NCBI GenBank assembly: GCA_039725955.1
Contig: CP091034.1
Location: 186,001-250,000, forward strand
Direction of reading: 5' to 3'
Source of the DNA: Sinorhizobium sp. B11
GTDB lineage: Bacteria > Pseudomonadota > Alphaproteobacteria > Rhizobiales > Rhizobiaceae
Length of the DNA stretch: 64,000 nt
The notes below the pieces were generated by a model. That model did no database searches. It was not told the origin of the DNA and saw nothing but the letters and a program-made list of their open reading frames with translations. Positions 35,027 through 44,416 of the stretch are shown here, piece by piece. Positions within the stretch are counted from its first letter, which is position 1; each line of letters begins with the position of its first letter. A program made the position numbers and the translations under genes.

Positions 35027-36109
35027 ATGTCAGATATCGACCAGCTCAAATCCTCTCTGCTTGCCGAAATTGCCGCAGCCAATGATGAGCCTGCGCTCGA
35101 AGCCGTCCGTGTTTCCGCGCTTGGCAAGAAGGGCTCGATTTCCGAGCTCCTGAAGACGCTCGGTGCTATGACTCCGGAAGAGCGGCAGACCCGTGGCGCC
35201 GCGATCAACGCCCTGAAGAACGAGGTGACGGACGCGCTTGCCGAACGCAAGTCGGTGCTGAAGGAAGCCGCCGTCAACGCCCGCTTGAAGGCCGAAACGG
35301 TCGACGTCAGCCTGCCGGTCCGCTCCTCGCCTGCCGAGCGCGGCCGCATCCATCCAATCAGCCAGATCGTTGACGAGATCACCGCCATCTTCGGCGATAT
35401 GGGCTTTTCGATCGCAGAAGGTCCCGACATCGAGACCGACTATTATAATTTCACGGCTCTGAACTTCCCGGAGGGCCATCCGGCCCGTGAGATGCACGAC
35501 ACCTTCTTCTTCAATCCGGACGAGAAGGGCGAGCGCAAAGTTCTGCGCACGCATACCTCGCCGGTGCAGATCCGAACGATGGAATCGCAGAAGCCGCCGA
35601 TCCGCATCATCATTCCCGGCAAGACCTACCGCCAGGATTCGGATGCCACGCATTCGCCGATGTTCCATCAGGTCGAAGGCCTCGTCATCGACAAGAAGGC
35701 CAATGTCGCCAATATCCGCTGGGTGCTCGAAGAGTTCTGCAAGACCTTCTTCGAGGTCGACAGTGTGACGATGCGTTTCCGCCCGTCCTTCTTCCCCTTC
35801 ACCGAGCCCTCCTTCGAGGTCGATATCCAGTGCGATCGCTCCGGTCCCATCGTCAAGTTCGGTGAAGGCACGGACTGGATGGAAATCCTCGGCTGCGGCA
35901 TGGTCCACCCGAACGTGCTGCGTTACGGCGGTCTCGATCCCGATGAATATCAGGGCTTTGCCTGGGGCATGGGCCTCGATCGCATCGCCATGCTGAAATA
36001 CGGCATGCCCGACCTGCGCGACTTCTTCAATGCCGATGTCCGCTGGATGAACCATTACGGCTTCCGCCCGCTCGACATGCCGACACTGTTCGGCGGTCTC
36101 AGCGTCTAA
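35027..36109 (+). CDS. pheS: Phenylalanyl-tRNA synthetase alpha chain
   Basis: A 360-residue catalytic subunit of the (alpha-beta)2 enzyme that charges tRNA-Phe. The ATG at 35027 begins [15 protein letters not shown] after GGACGGAAAGAAG; the frame is open further up, but that stretch covers the rplT terminator. The N-terminal coiled coil (1-100) binds tRNA. Class II motif 2 lies in [20 protein letters not shown] and motif 3 in [28 protein letters not shown] lies in the Phe pocket region. It is followed 15 bases later by pheT. Confidence 0.98.
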   Translation: MSDIDQLKSSLLAEIAAANDEPALEAVRVSALGKKGSISELLKTLGAMTPEERQTRGAAINALKNEVTDALAERKSVLKEAAVNARLKAETVDVSLPVRSSPAERGRIHPISQIVDEITAIFGDMGFSIAEGPDIETDYYNFTALNFPEGHPAREMHDTFFFNPDEKGERKVLRTHTSPVQIRTMESQKPPIRIIIPGKTYRQDSDATHSPMFHQVEGLVIDKKANVANIRWVLEEFCKTFFEVDSVTMRFRPSFFPFTEPSFEVDIQCDRSGPIVKFGEGTDWMEILGCGMVHPNVLRYGGLDPDEYQGFAWGMGLDRIAMLKYGMPDLRDFFNADVRWMNHYGFRPLDMPTLFGGLSV

Positions 36110-36124
36110 GGGAGGATTGGACCA

Positions 36125-38548
36125 ATGAAATTCACGCTTTCCTGGCTCAAGGATCATCTGGAAACGGATGCCACGCTCGATGAAATCTGCACGCGCCTGA
36201 CCGAGATCGGTCTGGAAGTGGAAGATGTCGATGACAAGGCGGCCTTCAGGCCCTTCGTCATTGCCAAGGTTATCTCCGCGGAAAAACATCCGCAGGCCGA
36301 TCGCCTGAAGGTGTTGATGGTCGATACTGGTCAGGGCGCTCCGGTCCAGGTCGTCTGCGGCGCGCCGAATGCGCGTGCGGGCCTCGTCGGCGCCTTTGCC
36401 GCCCCCGGCACCTACGTCCCGGGCATCGACGTGACGCTGTCCGTCGGCAACATCCGCGGTGTGGAAAGCCGCGGCATGATGTGCTCGGAAAAGGAACTGC
36501 AGATCTCCGACAGTCACGACGGCATCATCGACCTGCCTGACGATGCGCCTGTCGGTACGAGCTACGCCGCCTATGCCCATCTCGACGATCCGGTCATCGA
36601 GATCAACCTCACGCCGAACCGTCCGGATTGCACCTCGATCTATGGCATCGCCCGCGATCTCGCCGCCTCCGGCCTTGGTACGCTGAAGACGCGGCCCGCG
36701 CCGTCCTTCGCCGTCGAAGGCGAAACGCCGGTCAAGCTGACGCTCGACCTCGACGATGCCAGGCTCTGCCCGGGCTTCGGCCTCAGGCTCGTGCGCGGCG
36801 TCAAGAACGGCCCGAGCCCGCGCTGGCTGCAGCAGCGGCTCCTCGCCATCGGTCTGCGCCCGATCAATGCACTGGTCGATATCACCAACTACATGACCTT
36901 CGATCAAGGCCGGCCGATGCACGTCTTCGACGCCGCCAAGGTCACGGGCAACCTGACTGTGCGTCGCGCCAGGGAAGGCGAAACCGTGCTGGCGCTCGAT
37001 CAGCGCGAATACAAGCTCGGTCCGAACAATGTCGTCATCGCCGACGAGGACGGTATTGAATCGATCGGCGGCATCATGGGCGGCGAACATTCCGGCTGTG
37101 ACGAGAACACCGTCGACGTGTTGATCGAATCCGCTCTCTGGGATCCGATGAACATCGCCAAGTCCGGCCGCGCGCTCGGCATCATCACCGATGCCCGCTA
37201 CCGTTTCGAACGCGGTGTCGATCCGGAATATATGGTTCCCGGCCTCGAACGCACGACGGAACTCGTTCTCGAACTCTGCGGCGGCAAGCCGGCCAAGTCC
37301 GAGATCGTCGGCTACAAGGGCTACGAACCGAAGATCGTCGACTTCCCTTATTCGGAGGTCAAGCGCCTGACCGGCCTCGAGATCTCTACGGAAGAAAGCA
37401 ATACGATCCTGAACCGCCTTGGCTTCAAGGTTTCGGGTTCGGGCGAGCGCGTCTCGGTCGCCGTTCCCTCCTGGCGCCCCGATGTCGATGGCAAGGCCGA
37501 TCTCGTTGAAGAGATCATGCGCATTCATGGTGTCGATAATATCAAGCCGGCGCCGCTCGAAAGCCATGCAGCCGTCAATGGCCGCATCCTGACGGTGCTG
37601 CAAATCCGCACCCGCGCCGCCAAGCGTGCACTCGCCTCGCGTGGCATGCTTGAAGCAGTCACGTGGTCGTTCATTCCGGAAGATCAGGCAAGGCTCTTCG
37701 GCGGTGGTTCGGCAGCCCTCAAGCTTGCCAATCCGATCGCCGCTGAAATGTCGGACATGCGCCCTTCGCTGCTGCCGGGTCTGCTGACGGCAGCCCAGCG
37801 CAATGCCGACAAGGGCTATGGCGACGTAGCGATCTTCGAAGTGTCAGGCACGTACGAAAACGACAGGCCGGAAGGCCAGCGTCGCGTGGCCGGTGGCATC
37901 CGCCGTGGCACCGCATCGCTGGCTGGTGCCGGCCGGATGTGGTCGAACGCAGCAAAGGGCGGCGGCAAGCCGGTCGATGTCTTCGACGCCAAGGCCGATG
38001 CGCTCGCCGTGATCGAAGCCTGCGGCCTGCCGATGGGCAATATCCAGATCGAGCAGGGCGGTCCCGAATGGTATCATCCCGGCCGTTCCGGAACGATCAA
38101 GATGGGTCCGAAGATCATTCTCGGTTACTTCGGCGAGTTCCATCCGACCACGCTCGAAAAGCTTGACGTCTCCGGCGCCCTTTGCGGCTTTGAAGTCTAT
38201 GTCGACGCGATGGCCGAGCCGAAGAAGAAGGCGACCCGCACCAAGCCGGCGCTCGACCTCTCGCCTTTCCAGGCCGTCAAGCGCGACTTCGCCTTTGTCG
38301 TCGACAAGACGGTGGAGGCCGGCGCGATTATCAAAGCGGCGACCGGCGTTGATCGCAAGCTGATAACCGGCGTCAATGTCTTCGACATTTTCGAAGGCGC
38401 TTCGGTCGGCGAAGGCAAGAAGTCCGTTGCAATCGAAGTGCAGATCCAGCCGGCCGAGCGCACGCTTACCGACGAGGATTTCGAAGCACTGACGCAGAAG
38501 ATCGTGGCCAGCGTAGCCAAGTTCACCGGTGGTGTCCTTAGAAGCTGA
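36125..38548 (+). CDS. pheT: Phenylalanyl-tRNA synthetase beta chain
   Basis: An 807-residue subunit with the full bacterial domain set. These are the N-terminal B1 domain, an EMAP-like tRNA-binding domain (about 40-150, [18 protein letters not shown]), B3/B4 editing domains (about 200-390), B5 (about 400-470), a class II-like core, and the C-terminal FDX-ACB anticodon-binding domain ([19 protein letters not shown] onward). GGGAGG lies before the ATG. With pheS it forms a two-gene operon ended by the hairpin at 38567. Confidence 0.98.
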   Translation: MKFTLSWLKDHLETDATLDEICTRLTEIGLEVEDVDDKAAFRPFVIAKVISAEKHPQADRLKVLMVDTGQGAPVQVVCGAPNARAGLVGAFAAPGTYVPGIDVTLSVGNIRGVESRGMMCSEKELQISDSHDGIIDLPDDAPVGTSYAAYAHLDDPVIEINLTPNRPDCTSIYGIARDLAASGLGTLKTRPAPSFAVEGETPVKLTLDLDDARLCPGFGLRLVRGVKNGPSPRWLQQRLLAIGLRPINALVDITNYMTFDQGRPMHVFDAAKVTGNLTVRRAREGETVLALDQREYKLGPNNVVIADEDGIESIGGIMGGEHSGCDENTVDVLIESALWDPMNIAKSGRALGIITDARYRFERGVDPEYMVPGLERTTELVLELCGGKPAKSEIVGYKGYEPKIVDFPYSEVKRLTGLEISTEESNTILNRLGFKVSGSGERVSVAVPSWRPDVDGKADLVEEIMRIHGVDNIKPAPLESHAAVNGRILTVLQIRTRAAKRALASRGMLEAVTWSFIPEDQARLFGGGSAALKLANPIAAEMSDMRPSLLPGLLTAAQRNADKGYGDVAIFEVSGTYENDRPEGQRRVAGGIRRGTASLAGAGRMWSNAAKGGGKPVDVFDAKADALAVIEACGLPMGNIQIEQGGPEWYHPGRSGTIKMGPKIILGYFGEFHPTTLEKLDVSGALCGFEVYVDAMAEPKKKATRTKPALDLSPFQAVKRDFAFVVDKTVEAGAIIKAATGVDRKLITGVNVFDIFEGASVGEGKKSVAIEVQIQPAERTLTDEDFEALTQKIVASVAKFTGGVLRS

Positions 38549-38566
38549 TCCGGCTAATAAAGTCGT

Positions 38567-38594
38567 GACCGGCGGCGTAAGCTGCCGGTCTTTT
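38567..38594 (+). terminator. Intrinsic terminator after pheT
   Basis: GACCGGCGGC (38567-38576) pairs with GCTGCCGGTC (38581-38590) with one G-T pair around a GTAA tetraloop, then TTTT. It also borders the 3' end of the convergent NTF2-like gene at 38594. Confidence 0.85.
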
Positions 38595-38953
38595 CATAGA
38601 TGGAGATGGTAGAGCTTGCTCACGATCGTCCAGCGGCCATCGATTTTCAGCAGCGACAGATAGTCGGTGAAGCGCATGCCGGCAAAATCGTCGGTCACTT
38701 TCACGGTTGCCGCGTCACCTGATATATCGATGCTGTCTATATCCATGTAAGGTTGGGTGCCGGGCGGCGCGGCCCCTTCTTCGAGAATAGCGGCGATGAA
38801 TTCGTCGCGTGAGAGCCATTCCACTGCGTTCTGATAGTGCCCGATAACAGAGCTTTTCGGGTGAAAGGCCTTCTTCAAGGCCGCCTCATTGGCGAAGGCC
38901 ATACCCTCGACATAGAGATGAACCGTTGCTTCGATTGCCTGCCTGTCGGCCAT
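38594..38953 (-). CDS. NTF2-like (lumazine-binding-like) protein
   Basis: A 119-residue protein of the NTF2/SnoaL-like cone fold. The ATG at 38953 has GAGG seven bases upstream. The N-terminal helices (MADRQAIEATVHLYVEGMAF), the HPKSSVIGHYQNAVEWLSRD segment and a C-terminal sheet (DYLSLLKIDGRWTIVSKLYH) fit the putative lumazine-binding subfamily. These proteins may be small enzymes or ligand binders; no catalytic role can be assigned. It is preceded by a hairpin at 39023 that probably ends the upstream DUF892 transcript. Confidence 0.72.
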   Translation of the reverse strand: MADRQAIEATVHLYVEGMAFANEAALKKAFHPKSSVIGHYQNAVEWLSRDEFIAAILEEGAAPPGTQPYMDIDSIDISGDAATVKVTDDFAGMRFTDYLSLLKIDGRWTIVSKLYHLHL

Positions 38954-39022
38954 ATCGATACCTCGTCCCATATTCCCAGCGGAAAGGATAGGGGCGTGTC
39001 GGGCGAAGACAAGATCAGAGGG

Positions 39023-39052
39023 AGAAGAGCAGCGCGTGACGGCTGCTCTTCT
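39023..39052 (-). terminator. Hairpin downstream of the DUF892 gene
   Basis: A perfect 11-base stem AGAAGAGCAGC (39023-39033) with GCTGCTCTTCT (39042-39052) and an eight-base loop. On the minus strand it follows the DUF892 stop by nine bases. The following tract is CTCCCTC, so it is a weak intrinsic terminator at best. Confidence 0.5.
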
Positions 39053-39060
39053 TGCATGCG

Positions 39061-39561
39061 CTAAGCTGCGCGTGAAGCCTTTTGGTTTGCGGCAGATGTC
39101 GCAAGCTTCGTCAGGATCTGGTCGGTCTTGCCTTCTTCCTGCAGTGTCTGGTCGAGAAGCGTAACAGCGTCCTTGAAGCCCAGCGTTTGCGCCCAGGTTT
39201 TCAGTGTCCCGTAGCGGGCGATCTCATAATGTTCGACGGCCTGGGCCGCGGAAATCAGGCCAGCATCGACAGCTGCCGTCCCCTTGAACTCCTCCATGAT
39301 TTCCTCGCCCTCGGCAATGATGCCTTGAATTGCTTCGCAGGTCTTGCCCTGGGCGCGCTTGCCGATGATTTCGAAGACCTGCTGCAGTCGCTCGACGTGA
39401 CCTTCGGTCTCTTCGCGATGCTTTTCAAAACCCGCCTTCAATTCCTGCGACTGGGCGGCGCGCGCCATTTTTGGCAGGGCGCGTAGTATCTGGCGTTCGG
39501 CGAAGTAGATGTCCTTGAGGGTATCGTAAAACAGATCTTCCAGCGTCTTTTCCTTGGCCAT
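39061..39561 (-). CDS. DUF892 (YciF-like) ferritin-like protein
   Basis: A 166-residue helical protein of the YciE/YciF family, induced by stress in several bacteria. The ATG at 39561 has AAGGAAC upstream. The helices carry ferritin-like metal-ligand positions: LEDLFYDTLKDIYFAERQIL (ExxH-like first pair), EKHREETEGHVERLQQVFE (E...ExxH) and AQAVEHYEIARYGTLKTW (ExxH then Glu), with LDQTLQEEGKTDQIL last. A di-iron or other metal site is expected, but the physiological role is unknown. Confidence 0.85.
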   Translation of the reverse strand: MAKEKTLEDLFYDTLKDIYFAERQILRALPKMARAAQSQELKAGFEKHREETEGHVERLQQVFEIIGKRAQGKTCEAIQGIIAEGEEIMEEFKGTAAVDAGLISAAQAVEHYEIARYGTLKTWAQTLGFKDAVTLLDQTLQEEGKTDQILTKLATSAANQKASRAA

Positions 39562-39705
39562 TGTTCCGTTCCTTGTTGGGAGATTTCCGCCCTTGCGGCG
39601 ACACTGCATAGAAGCATTCACTATGCTAATTGTTCCCGTGGAAATCGGGTGGCGCGGTTTGGTCCTCCTGGCAATGATATCAGGAGGGATCGGGGAGGGC
39701 GGAAC

Positions 39706-40323
39706 ATGAAGAAACCGGGATCGATGAAAGGGCTGGAGGATCTCGGGCGGGTGCGCCTGTCGAAGAACTTCTTCTTCCGCGATTTCCTTCATTCCGAAAT
39801 CGCCGATTTCTACCGTATTCCGAATATTCCCGAAAATCCTGATCTCGCCATCGAGACAGGCAGGCGGCTTTGCGAAGAACTTCTGGAGCCGCTGGAAGCA
39901 ACCTTCGGGCGCCTCCATATCCGCTCCGGCTACCGGGCGCCCGAGGTCAACCGCTTCGGCAATGAAAACAATCTCAACTGCTCGACCAATGCCGCGACTG
40001 CCGCCCATCACATATGGGACATGCGCGATTTCGACGGCTGCATGGGCGCTGCCGTCTGCATTGCCGTGCCCTGGATGGTCGATCGTTACAATGATGAAAG
40101 CGATTGGCAGAGGCTCGCCTGGTGGATCCATGACCACCTGCCCTATGCCTCGCTCTGCTTCTTCCCGAAACTATGGGCTTTCAATATCCAGTGGCACGAG
40201 CGGCCGAAGCGGGTGATCCAGAGCTACGTGCGTCCGCGCGGCATCCTGACCAAGCCGGGCATGGCCAATTGGGAGGGCGATCATTCCGAATGGTATGAAG
40301 GCTTTCCGCAACTCAGAAATTGA
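39706..40323 (+). CDS. Peptidase M15-like protein with altered metal motif
   Basis: A 205-residue cytoplasmic-looking protein (no signal peptide). The ATG at 39706 follows GGGGAGGG. The segment LHIRSGYRAPEVNRFGNEN resembles the SGYRSxxxN block of M15A zinc carboxypeptidases. The usual SxHxxGxAxD block corresponds to AAHHIWDMRDFDGCMGAA and then VCIAV, where the ligand Asp would be Cys. The late IQWHE could supply the last His. It could be an inactive or altered peptidoglycan hydrolase. Its end overlaps the convergent GNAT gene by 11 bases. Confidence 0.5.
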   Translation: MKKPGSMKGLEDLGRVRLSKNFFFRDFLHSEIADFYRIPNIPENPDLAIETGRRLCEELLEPLEATFGRLHIRSGYRAPEVNRFGNENNLNCSTNAATAAHHIWDMRDFDGCMGAAVCIAVPWMVDRYNDESDWQRLAWWIHDHLPYASLCFFPKLWAFNIQWHERPKRVIQSYVRPRGILTKPGMANWEGDHSEWYEGFPQLRN

Positions 40324-40756
40324 TGCGGTAGCGGATGTGGCCATCACTCTCGACATAAGTGTCGTAGAGTGCACGGGCCGTCCTGTTCTGTTCGCTCGTA
40401 TGCCAGTAGAGCCGCGACCAGCCGTTCTTCTTGCAGAGGGCCACGAGATCGTCCATCAGCGCCCGGCCGACACCCTTTCCGCGCACATCCTCTGATACGA
40501 ACAGGTCTTCGAGATAGCAGTCCTTACCGCGGATCCAGGTGCCTTCATGCGTCAGGCAGAGTGTGAAGCCCACGACTTCGCCGTCGAGTTCCGCTACCCG
40601 CATGAAGATTGCGGACGCCGGATCGAAGACCCGGCGCCAGGTGGAATCGGTGATATCGGCATCGACGGCGACCTCGTAGAAAGCGAGATAGTCCGCCCAG
40701 AGCGCACGCCAGCGCGCCTCATCCTCGGGTCTCGCATCGCGGATCGTCACGGTCAT
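40313..40756 (-). CDS. GNAT family N-acetyltransferase
   Basis: A 147-residue acetyltransferase. It starts MTVTIRDARPEDEARWRALW. Motif A is LEDLFVSEDVRGKGVGRALM (about 88-107), and SRLYWHTSEQNRTARALYDT is the motif B helix with the general-acid Tyr. Sequences like this belong to the diamine/polyamine or phosphinothricin-type GNAT branch, but the acceptor cannot be deduced. It begins 14 bases after the aldo/keto reductase gene on the same strand, so the two may be one transcript. Confidence 0.85.
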   Translation of the reverse strand: MTVTIRDARPEDEARWRALWADYLAFYEVAVDADITDSTWRRVFDPASAIFMRVAELDGEVVGFTLCLTHEGTWIRGKDCYLEDLFVSEDVRGKGVGRALMDDLVALCKKNGWSRLYWHTSEQNRTARALYDTYVESDGHIRYRINF

Positions 40757-40770
40757 GCCATCACCTCGTT

Positions 40771-41718
40771 TCAGGCGCCGGCCTCGTCGAGCAGCGCCAT
40801 CGCCTCGTCGGAGAGCGCGAGCGTTGCCGATTTCACCAGGCTTTCAAGCTGAGACAGGCTCGTAGCACTGGCGATCGGCGCCGTCACGCCCTTCTTGCGC
40901 AGAAGCCAGGCGAGCGAGATTTCCGCCGGCTTGGCGCCCGTCTCGGCCGAGACCTTGTCGAGTGCGGCAAGGATGCGCATGCCCTTGTCGTTGAGATATT
41001 GCGAAACGCGGCCTTCGCGAGCGCGGCCCTCCGTATCCGCCTTGCTGCGGTATTTGCCGGAGAGAAAGCCGGCTGCGAGGCTGAAATAGGTGATGACGCC
41101 GATATCTTCCTTCACACAGAGATCGGCAAGTGGGCCTTCGAAGCTCGAACGCTCATAGAGGTTATATTCCGGCTGCACCGCCTGATAGCGCGGCAGGCCG
41201 GCCTTGTCGGCGGCATCGAAGGAGGCCTGCAGCAGGCTCGCATCATAATTCGAGCAGCCGACGGAGCGAATCTTGCCTTGTTCCAGAAGCTTCGCATAGG
41301 CGCCGAGCGATTCCTCATGCGGCGTGTCCGTATCCGGCCAGTGCGACAGATAGAGATCGATATAGTCGGTCTGCAGCCGGCGCAGCGAATCCTCGACTGC
41401 CTTCAGGATATAGCCGGCCTTCAGCGTCTTGCCCTGGCCCATGTCCGAGCCGACCTTGGTGACGATGACCGCCTTGTCGCGGGAAACCTTTCCCTTCTTC
41501 AACCACTTGCCGATGATCTCTTCGGAGTCGCCGCCCTTGTTGCCCGGCACCCAGGCGGAGTAGACGTCGGCCGTATCGATCGTGTTGAGACCGGCGTCGA
41601 AAAAGCCGTCCAGAATGTCGAAGGATGTCTTTTCGTCGGCCGTCCAGCCGAACACATTGCCGCCGAAGACGATCGGCGAGACCGAAAGACCTGTTTTTCC
41701 AAGCCGGCGCATTTCCAT
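40771..41718 (-). CDS. Aldo/keto reductase
   Basis: A 315-residue NADPH-dependent TIM-barrel reductase. The ATG at 41718 has GGGAG five bases upstream. The catalytic tetrad is complete: Asp48 and Tyr53 in NTIDTADVYSAW, Lys88 in VIVTKVG, and His126 in DLYLSHWPDTDT. VGCSNYDASLL and the C-terminal cofactor segment PIASATSLSQLESLV follow. It resembles the YajO/AKR11-13 type, acting on small aldehydes or sugars. The true substrate is unknown. It lies upstream of a GNAT gene in the same direction. Confidence 0.88.
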   Translation of the reverse strand: MEMRRLGKTGLSVSPIVFGGNVFGWTADEKTSFDILDGFFDAGLNTIDTADVYSAWVPGNKGGDSEEIIGKWLKKGKVSRDKAVIVTKVGSDMGQGKTLKAGYILKAVEDSLRRLQTDYIDLYLSHWPDTDTPHEESLGAYAKLLEQGKIRSVGCSNYDASLLQASFDAADKAGLPRYQAVQPEYNLYERSSFEGPLADLCVKEDIGVITYFSLAAGFLSGKYRSKADTEGRAREGRVSQYLNDKGMRILAALDKVSAETGAKPAEISLAWLLRKKGVTAPIASATSLSQLESLVKSATLALSDEAMALLDEAGA

Positions 41719-41898
41719 GGCGCTCTCCCAAAATGCTGAAGTGATTGAAATCGGAGGAAACGGCAGAACGCCGTCCATCACTAACCTAGCGTGGACTCCC
41801 TTCGAAGGAAACCAAACTTCCGTGATCGCCCGTCGCGCCATTGCGCCGCATGAGAGGGCTGAATAAGGTGCGCCCGATCGATTGCAGGAGGACCTTTC

Positions 41899-42885
41899 AT
41901 GTTGCGTTTCGGTATACTTTCAACGGCCAAGATCGGTCGGGATAATGTCGTTCCCGCCATTCAGGACGCGGAAAACTGCGTCATCACCGCGATTGCCAGC
42001 CGTGATTTTGCGCGTGCCCGGGAGATGGCGGACCGCTTCTCCGTGCCGCATGCCTTCGGCTCCTATGAGGAAATGCTGGCGTCCGACACGATCGATGCCG
42101 TCTATATTCCTTTGCCGACCTCCCAGCATGTCGAATGGTCGATCAAGGCCGCCAATGCCGGCAAGCATGTGCTCTGCGAAAAGCCGATTGCATTGAAAGC
42201 CTCCGAGATCGACGATCTCATCGCCGCGCGCGACCGCAACAAGGTCATCATCAGTGAGGCCTTCATGGTCACCTATTCGCCGGTCTGGCGGAAGGTTCGC
42301 TCGCTGCTGCAGGAGGGTGCGATCGGCGAGCTTCGTCATGTCCAGGGCGCCTTTACCTATTACAACCGCGACCCCGGCAATATGCGCAACATCCCTGAGC
42401 TTGGCGGCGGCGGCCTGCCTGATATCGGGGTCTATCCTGTTATCAGTACCCGCTTTTCCACCGGCAAGGAGCCGTCCTGGGTCCAGGCGATCACCGAGCG
42501 CGATGCCGAGTTCGGCACCGATATCTATTCCAGCGTCAAGGCCGATTTCGGCGATTTCGAACTGAGCTTCTATATCTCCACCCAGATGGCCGGCCGCCAG
42601 ATCATGGTCTTCCACGGCACCGACGGCTATATCGAGGTCAAGTCGCCGTTCAACGCCAATCGCTGGGGCCCGGAGGAGATCGAAGTGACCGATCGCGGTC
42701 ACAGCGAATCCCGCATCATTCGCTTTCAGGATAGCCGCCAGTACAGGTGCCAGGCGGAAGCTTTTGCCCGCGCTGCCGCAGGCGAAAAGGAAGAAATCGT
42801 CACGCTGGAAGATTCCAGGCTCAATCAGAAGGCTATCGACGCCATCTACCGCGCCAGCGAGAAGGATGGTTGGGAAGCCGTCTAG
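41899..42885 (+). CDS. Gfo/Idh/MocA family oxidoreductase
   Basis: A 328-residue NAD(P)-dependent sugar or polyol dehydrogenase homologue. CAGGAGG lies before the ATG. The N-terminal Rossmann fold starts [20 protein letters not shown], and the EKP signature is in [15 protein letters not shown] (94-96). The substrate domain includes [14 protein letters not shown] and [15 protein letters not shown], where the Asp and the usual His/Tyr position carry the chemistry. Glucose-fructose oxidoreductase-like and trans-dihydrodiol dehydrogenase-like enzymes share this pattern. It is probably a single gene; its end overlaps the convergent GtrA gene by four bases. Confidence 0.85.
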   Translation: MLRFGILSTAKIGRDNVVPAIQDAENCVITAIASRDFARAREMADRFSVPHAFGSYEEMLASDTIDAVYIPLPTSQHVEWSIKAANAGKHVLCEKPIALKASEIDDLIAARDRNKVIISEAFMVTYSPVWRKVRSLLQEGAIGELRHVQGAFTYYNRDPGNMRNIPELGGGGLPDIGVYPVISTRFSTGKEPSWVQAITERDAEFGTDIYSSVKADFGDFELSFYISTQMAGRQIMVFHGTDGYIEVKSPFNANRWGPEEIEVTDRGHSESRIIRFQDSRQYRCQAEAFARAAAGEKEEIVTLEDSRLNQKAIDAIYRASEKDGWEAV

Positions 42886-43271
42886 TTTTTCTCGGCTTTG
42901 CCGCGGAAGACGAAGCGGGAATAGCCGAAGAAGCTGAAGAACATCGACGCTGCGGTCGCGAGCACCATCGCGACGAGCGGCTGCAGCGCCGGTAATGACA
43001 GAAGCAGCGCCGAATAAAGCCCATAATTGACGAGGGCTGCCGTCACGCCGACTGAGCCGTAGCGGAAGCCTTCTGCTGCCAGCGATCGGCCTGACCGGTC
43101 GAAAGTGAATGTCCGGTTGAAGGCCCATGTCGTCGCCATTGCGAGCGCAATGGCAATCAGCCGGCCAATGAAGGGGCCGAGTGGCGTCAGGTGTAGGAGG
43201 GCAGCAAGCACGCACGCATCGACGATGAAGCCAAGGCCACCGGCGATCGCGAAACGAATGAGCTTCTTCAT
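42882..43271 (-). CDS. GtrA family membrane protein
   Basis: A 129-residue protein with four membrane helices ([39 protein letters not shown], the [18 protein letters not shown] segment and [17 protein letters not shown]). GtrA proteins are thought to move undecaprenyl-phosphate sugars or assist their transfer across the membrane. Its ATG overlaps the stop of the upstream Dpm1-like glycosyltransferase in an ATGA junction (43268-43271), the classic GtrA-GtrB arrangement. Confidence 0.88.
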   Translation of the reverse strand: MKKLIRFAIAGGLGFIVDACVLAALLHLTPLGPFIGRLIAIALAMATTWAFNRTFTFDRSGRSLAAEGFRYGSVGVTAALVNYGLYSALLLSLPALQPLVAMVLATAASMFFSFFGYSRFVFRGKAEKN

Positions 43272-44263
43272 GCGGCATCCGCCTTCTTGCCATCGAGCGT
43301 TATGGCTGAGGTTTTATCCTTTACCGAAACCGGTGCTGCAAGGCTCATATAATGGATACGCAGCTGCTCAGCCCGTGCCCGCGCAACGGAATCGAGGATC
43401 ACGCCGGCAGTAAACAGCATGATGGAGATCATCGCCAGTGCCGTCGAAAGCACCCAGGTCGGCATGCGGCTGACGAGGCCGGTCGCAAAATATTCCGCCA
43501 GCACCGGACCCATGAAGCCGAGACTTGCCAGCATGAAGAACGCGCTGATCGTGCCGAAGAAGGCGAAGGGCCGCGTCTCCTTCATCAGCATCGCAAACAT
43601 CCAGAGGATCTTGCCACCATCGCGGAAGGTCGAGAGCTTCGAATGCGAGCCCTCCGGGCGCCGCCCGTAATGCAGTTCCAGTTCACTGACAGGCAGTTTC
43701 AGCCGCGACGCATGCACCGACATTTCCGTTTCGATCTCGAAACCGCCGGAAACCGCGGGGAAGCTCTTGACGAAACGGCGCGAGAAGGCCCGGTAGCCGG
43801 AGAAGATGTCGGTAAAGTCGGGTCCGAAGATTGCGCGATAGAGGATGTTGAACAGCCGGTTGCCGAGGGCATGTCCCTGCCTTCCGGCATCGTCATGCAC
43901 ACCGCGCCGCGTGCCGACCACCATATCGGCCCGTTCCGTCAGCAGTGTCCGCACCAGCTCTTCGGCATCCTCGGGCGCATAGGTCCCATCACCGTCGGCG
44001 ATGATATAGATGTCGGCATCAATGTCGGCGAACATGCGCCGCACCACATGGCCCTTGCCCTGACGCCGCTCGCGCACGACATGCGCGCCGGCGAGCATGG
44101 CATGCAATGCCGTGCCGTCAGTGGAATTGTTATCGTAGACATGGATATGCGCATCGGGCAATGCCGCCCGGAACCCCCTGACGACAGCCCCGATCGTCGC
44201 CGCTTCGTTGTAGCAGGGAAGCAGAACGGCAATATCAGGACTTTCGCTGAGCGATCGCGCCAT
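43268..44263 (-). CDS. GtrB/Dpm1-like polyprenyl-phosphate glycosyltransferase
   Basis: A 331-residue GT2 enzyme expected to load a sugar onto undecaprenyl phosphate. The GT-A domain (about 8-225) opens IAVLLPCYNEAATIGAVVRG and contains IYIIADGDGTYAPEDAEEL (DxD) and FTDIFSGYRAFSRRFVKSFP. Two C-terminal membrane helices follow (FAFFGTISAFFMLASLGFMG, WVLSTALAMISIMLFTAG). The ATG at 44263 opens at the conserved N-terminus; the ribosome binding site is weak. Together with GtrA and the divergent GT-C protein it makes a plausible glycosylation set. Confidence 0.88.
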   Translation of the reverse strand: MARSLSESPDIAVLLPCYNEAATIGAVVRGFRAALPDAHIHVYDNNSTDGTALHAMLAGAHVVRERRQGKGHVVRRMFADIDADIYIIADGDGTYAPEDAEELVRTLLTERADMVVGTRRGVHDDAGRQGHALGNRLFNILYRAIFGPDFTDIFSGYRAFSRRFVKSFPAVSGGFEIETEMSVHASRLKLPVSELELHYGRRPEGSHSKLSTFRDGGKILWMFAMLMKETRPFAFFGTISAFFMLASLGFMGPVLAEYFATGLVSRMPTWVLSTALAMISIMLFTAGVILDSVARARAEQLRIHYMSLAAPVSVKDKTSAITLDGKKADAA

Positions 44264-44416
44264 GGGGTTACACTCGTTACAAAGAAACCGCGGCGAATTT
44301 ACGCCATGCTGCGTTAACAAGCCCCTATAAGAAGCGAAAGCTGTCGCGTCCTGTGGTTTACACTTTCTTGATAAGCCAAGGCTAAGGTTCGCCCATCACG
44401 CAACGACCTGGCTATC

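Noticed and set aside
35030..37603. 857-codon open frame on the minus strand
   Set aside because: It is antisense to pheS and pheT, both unmistakable. The translation is low-complexity in Arg, Asp and Gly, as expected of a shadow.
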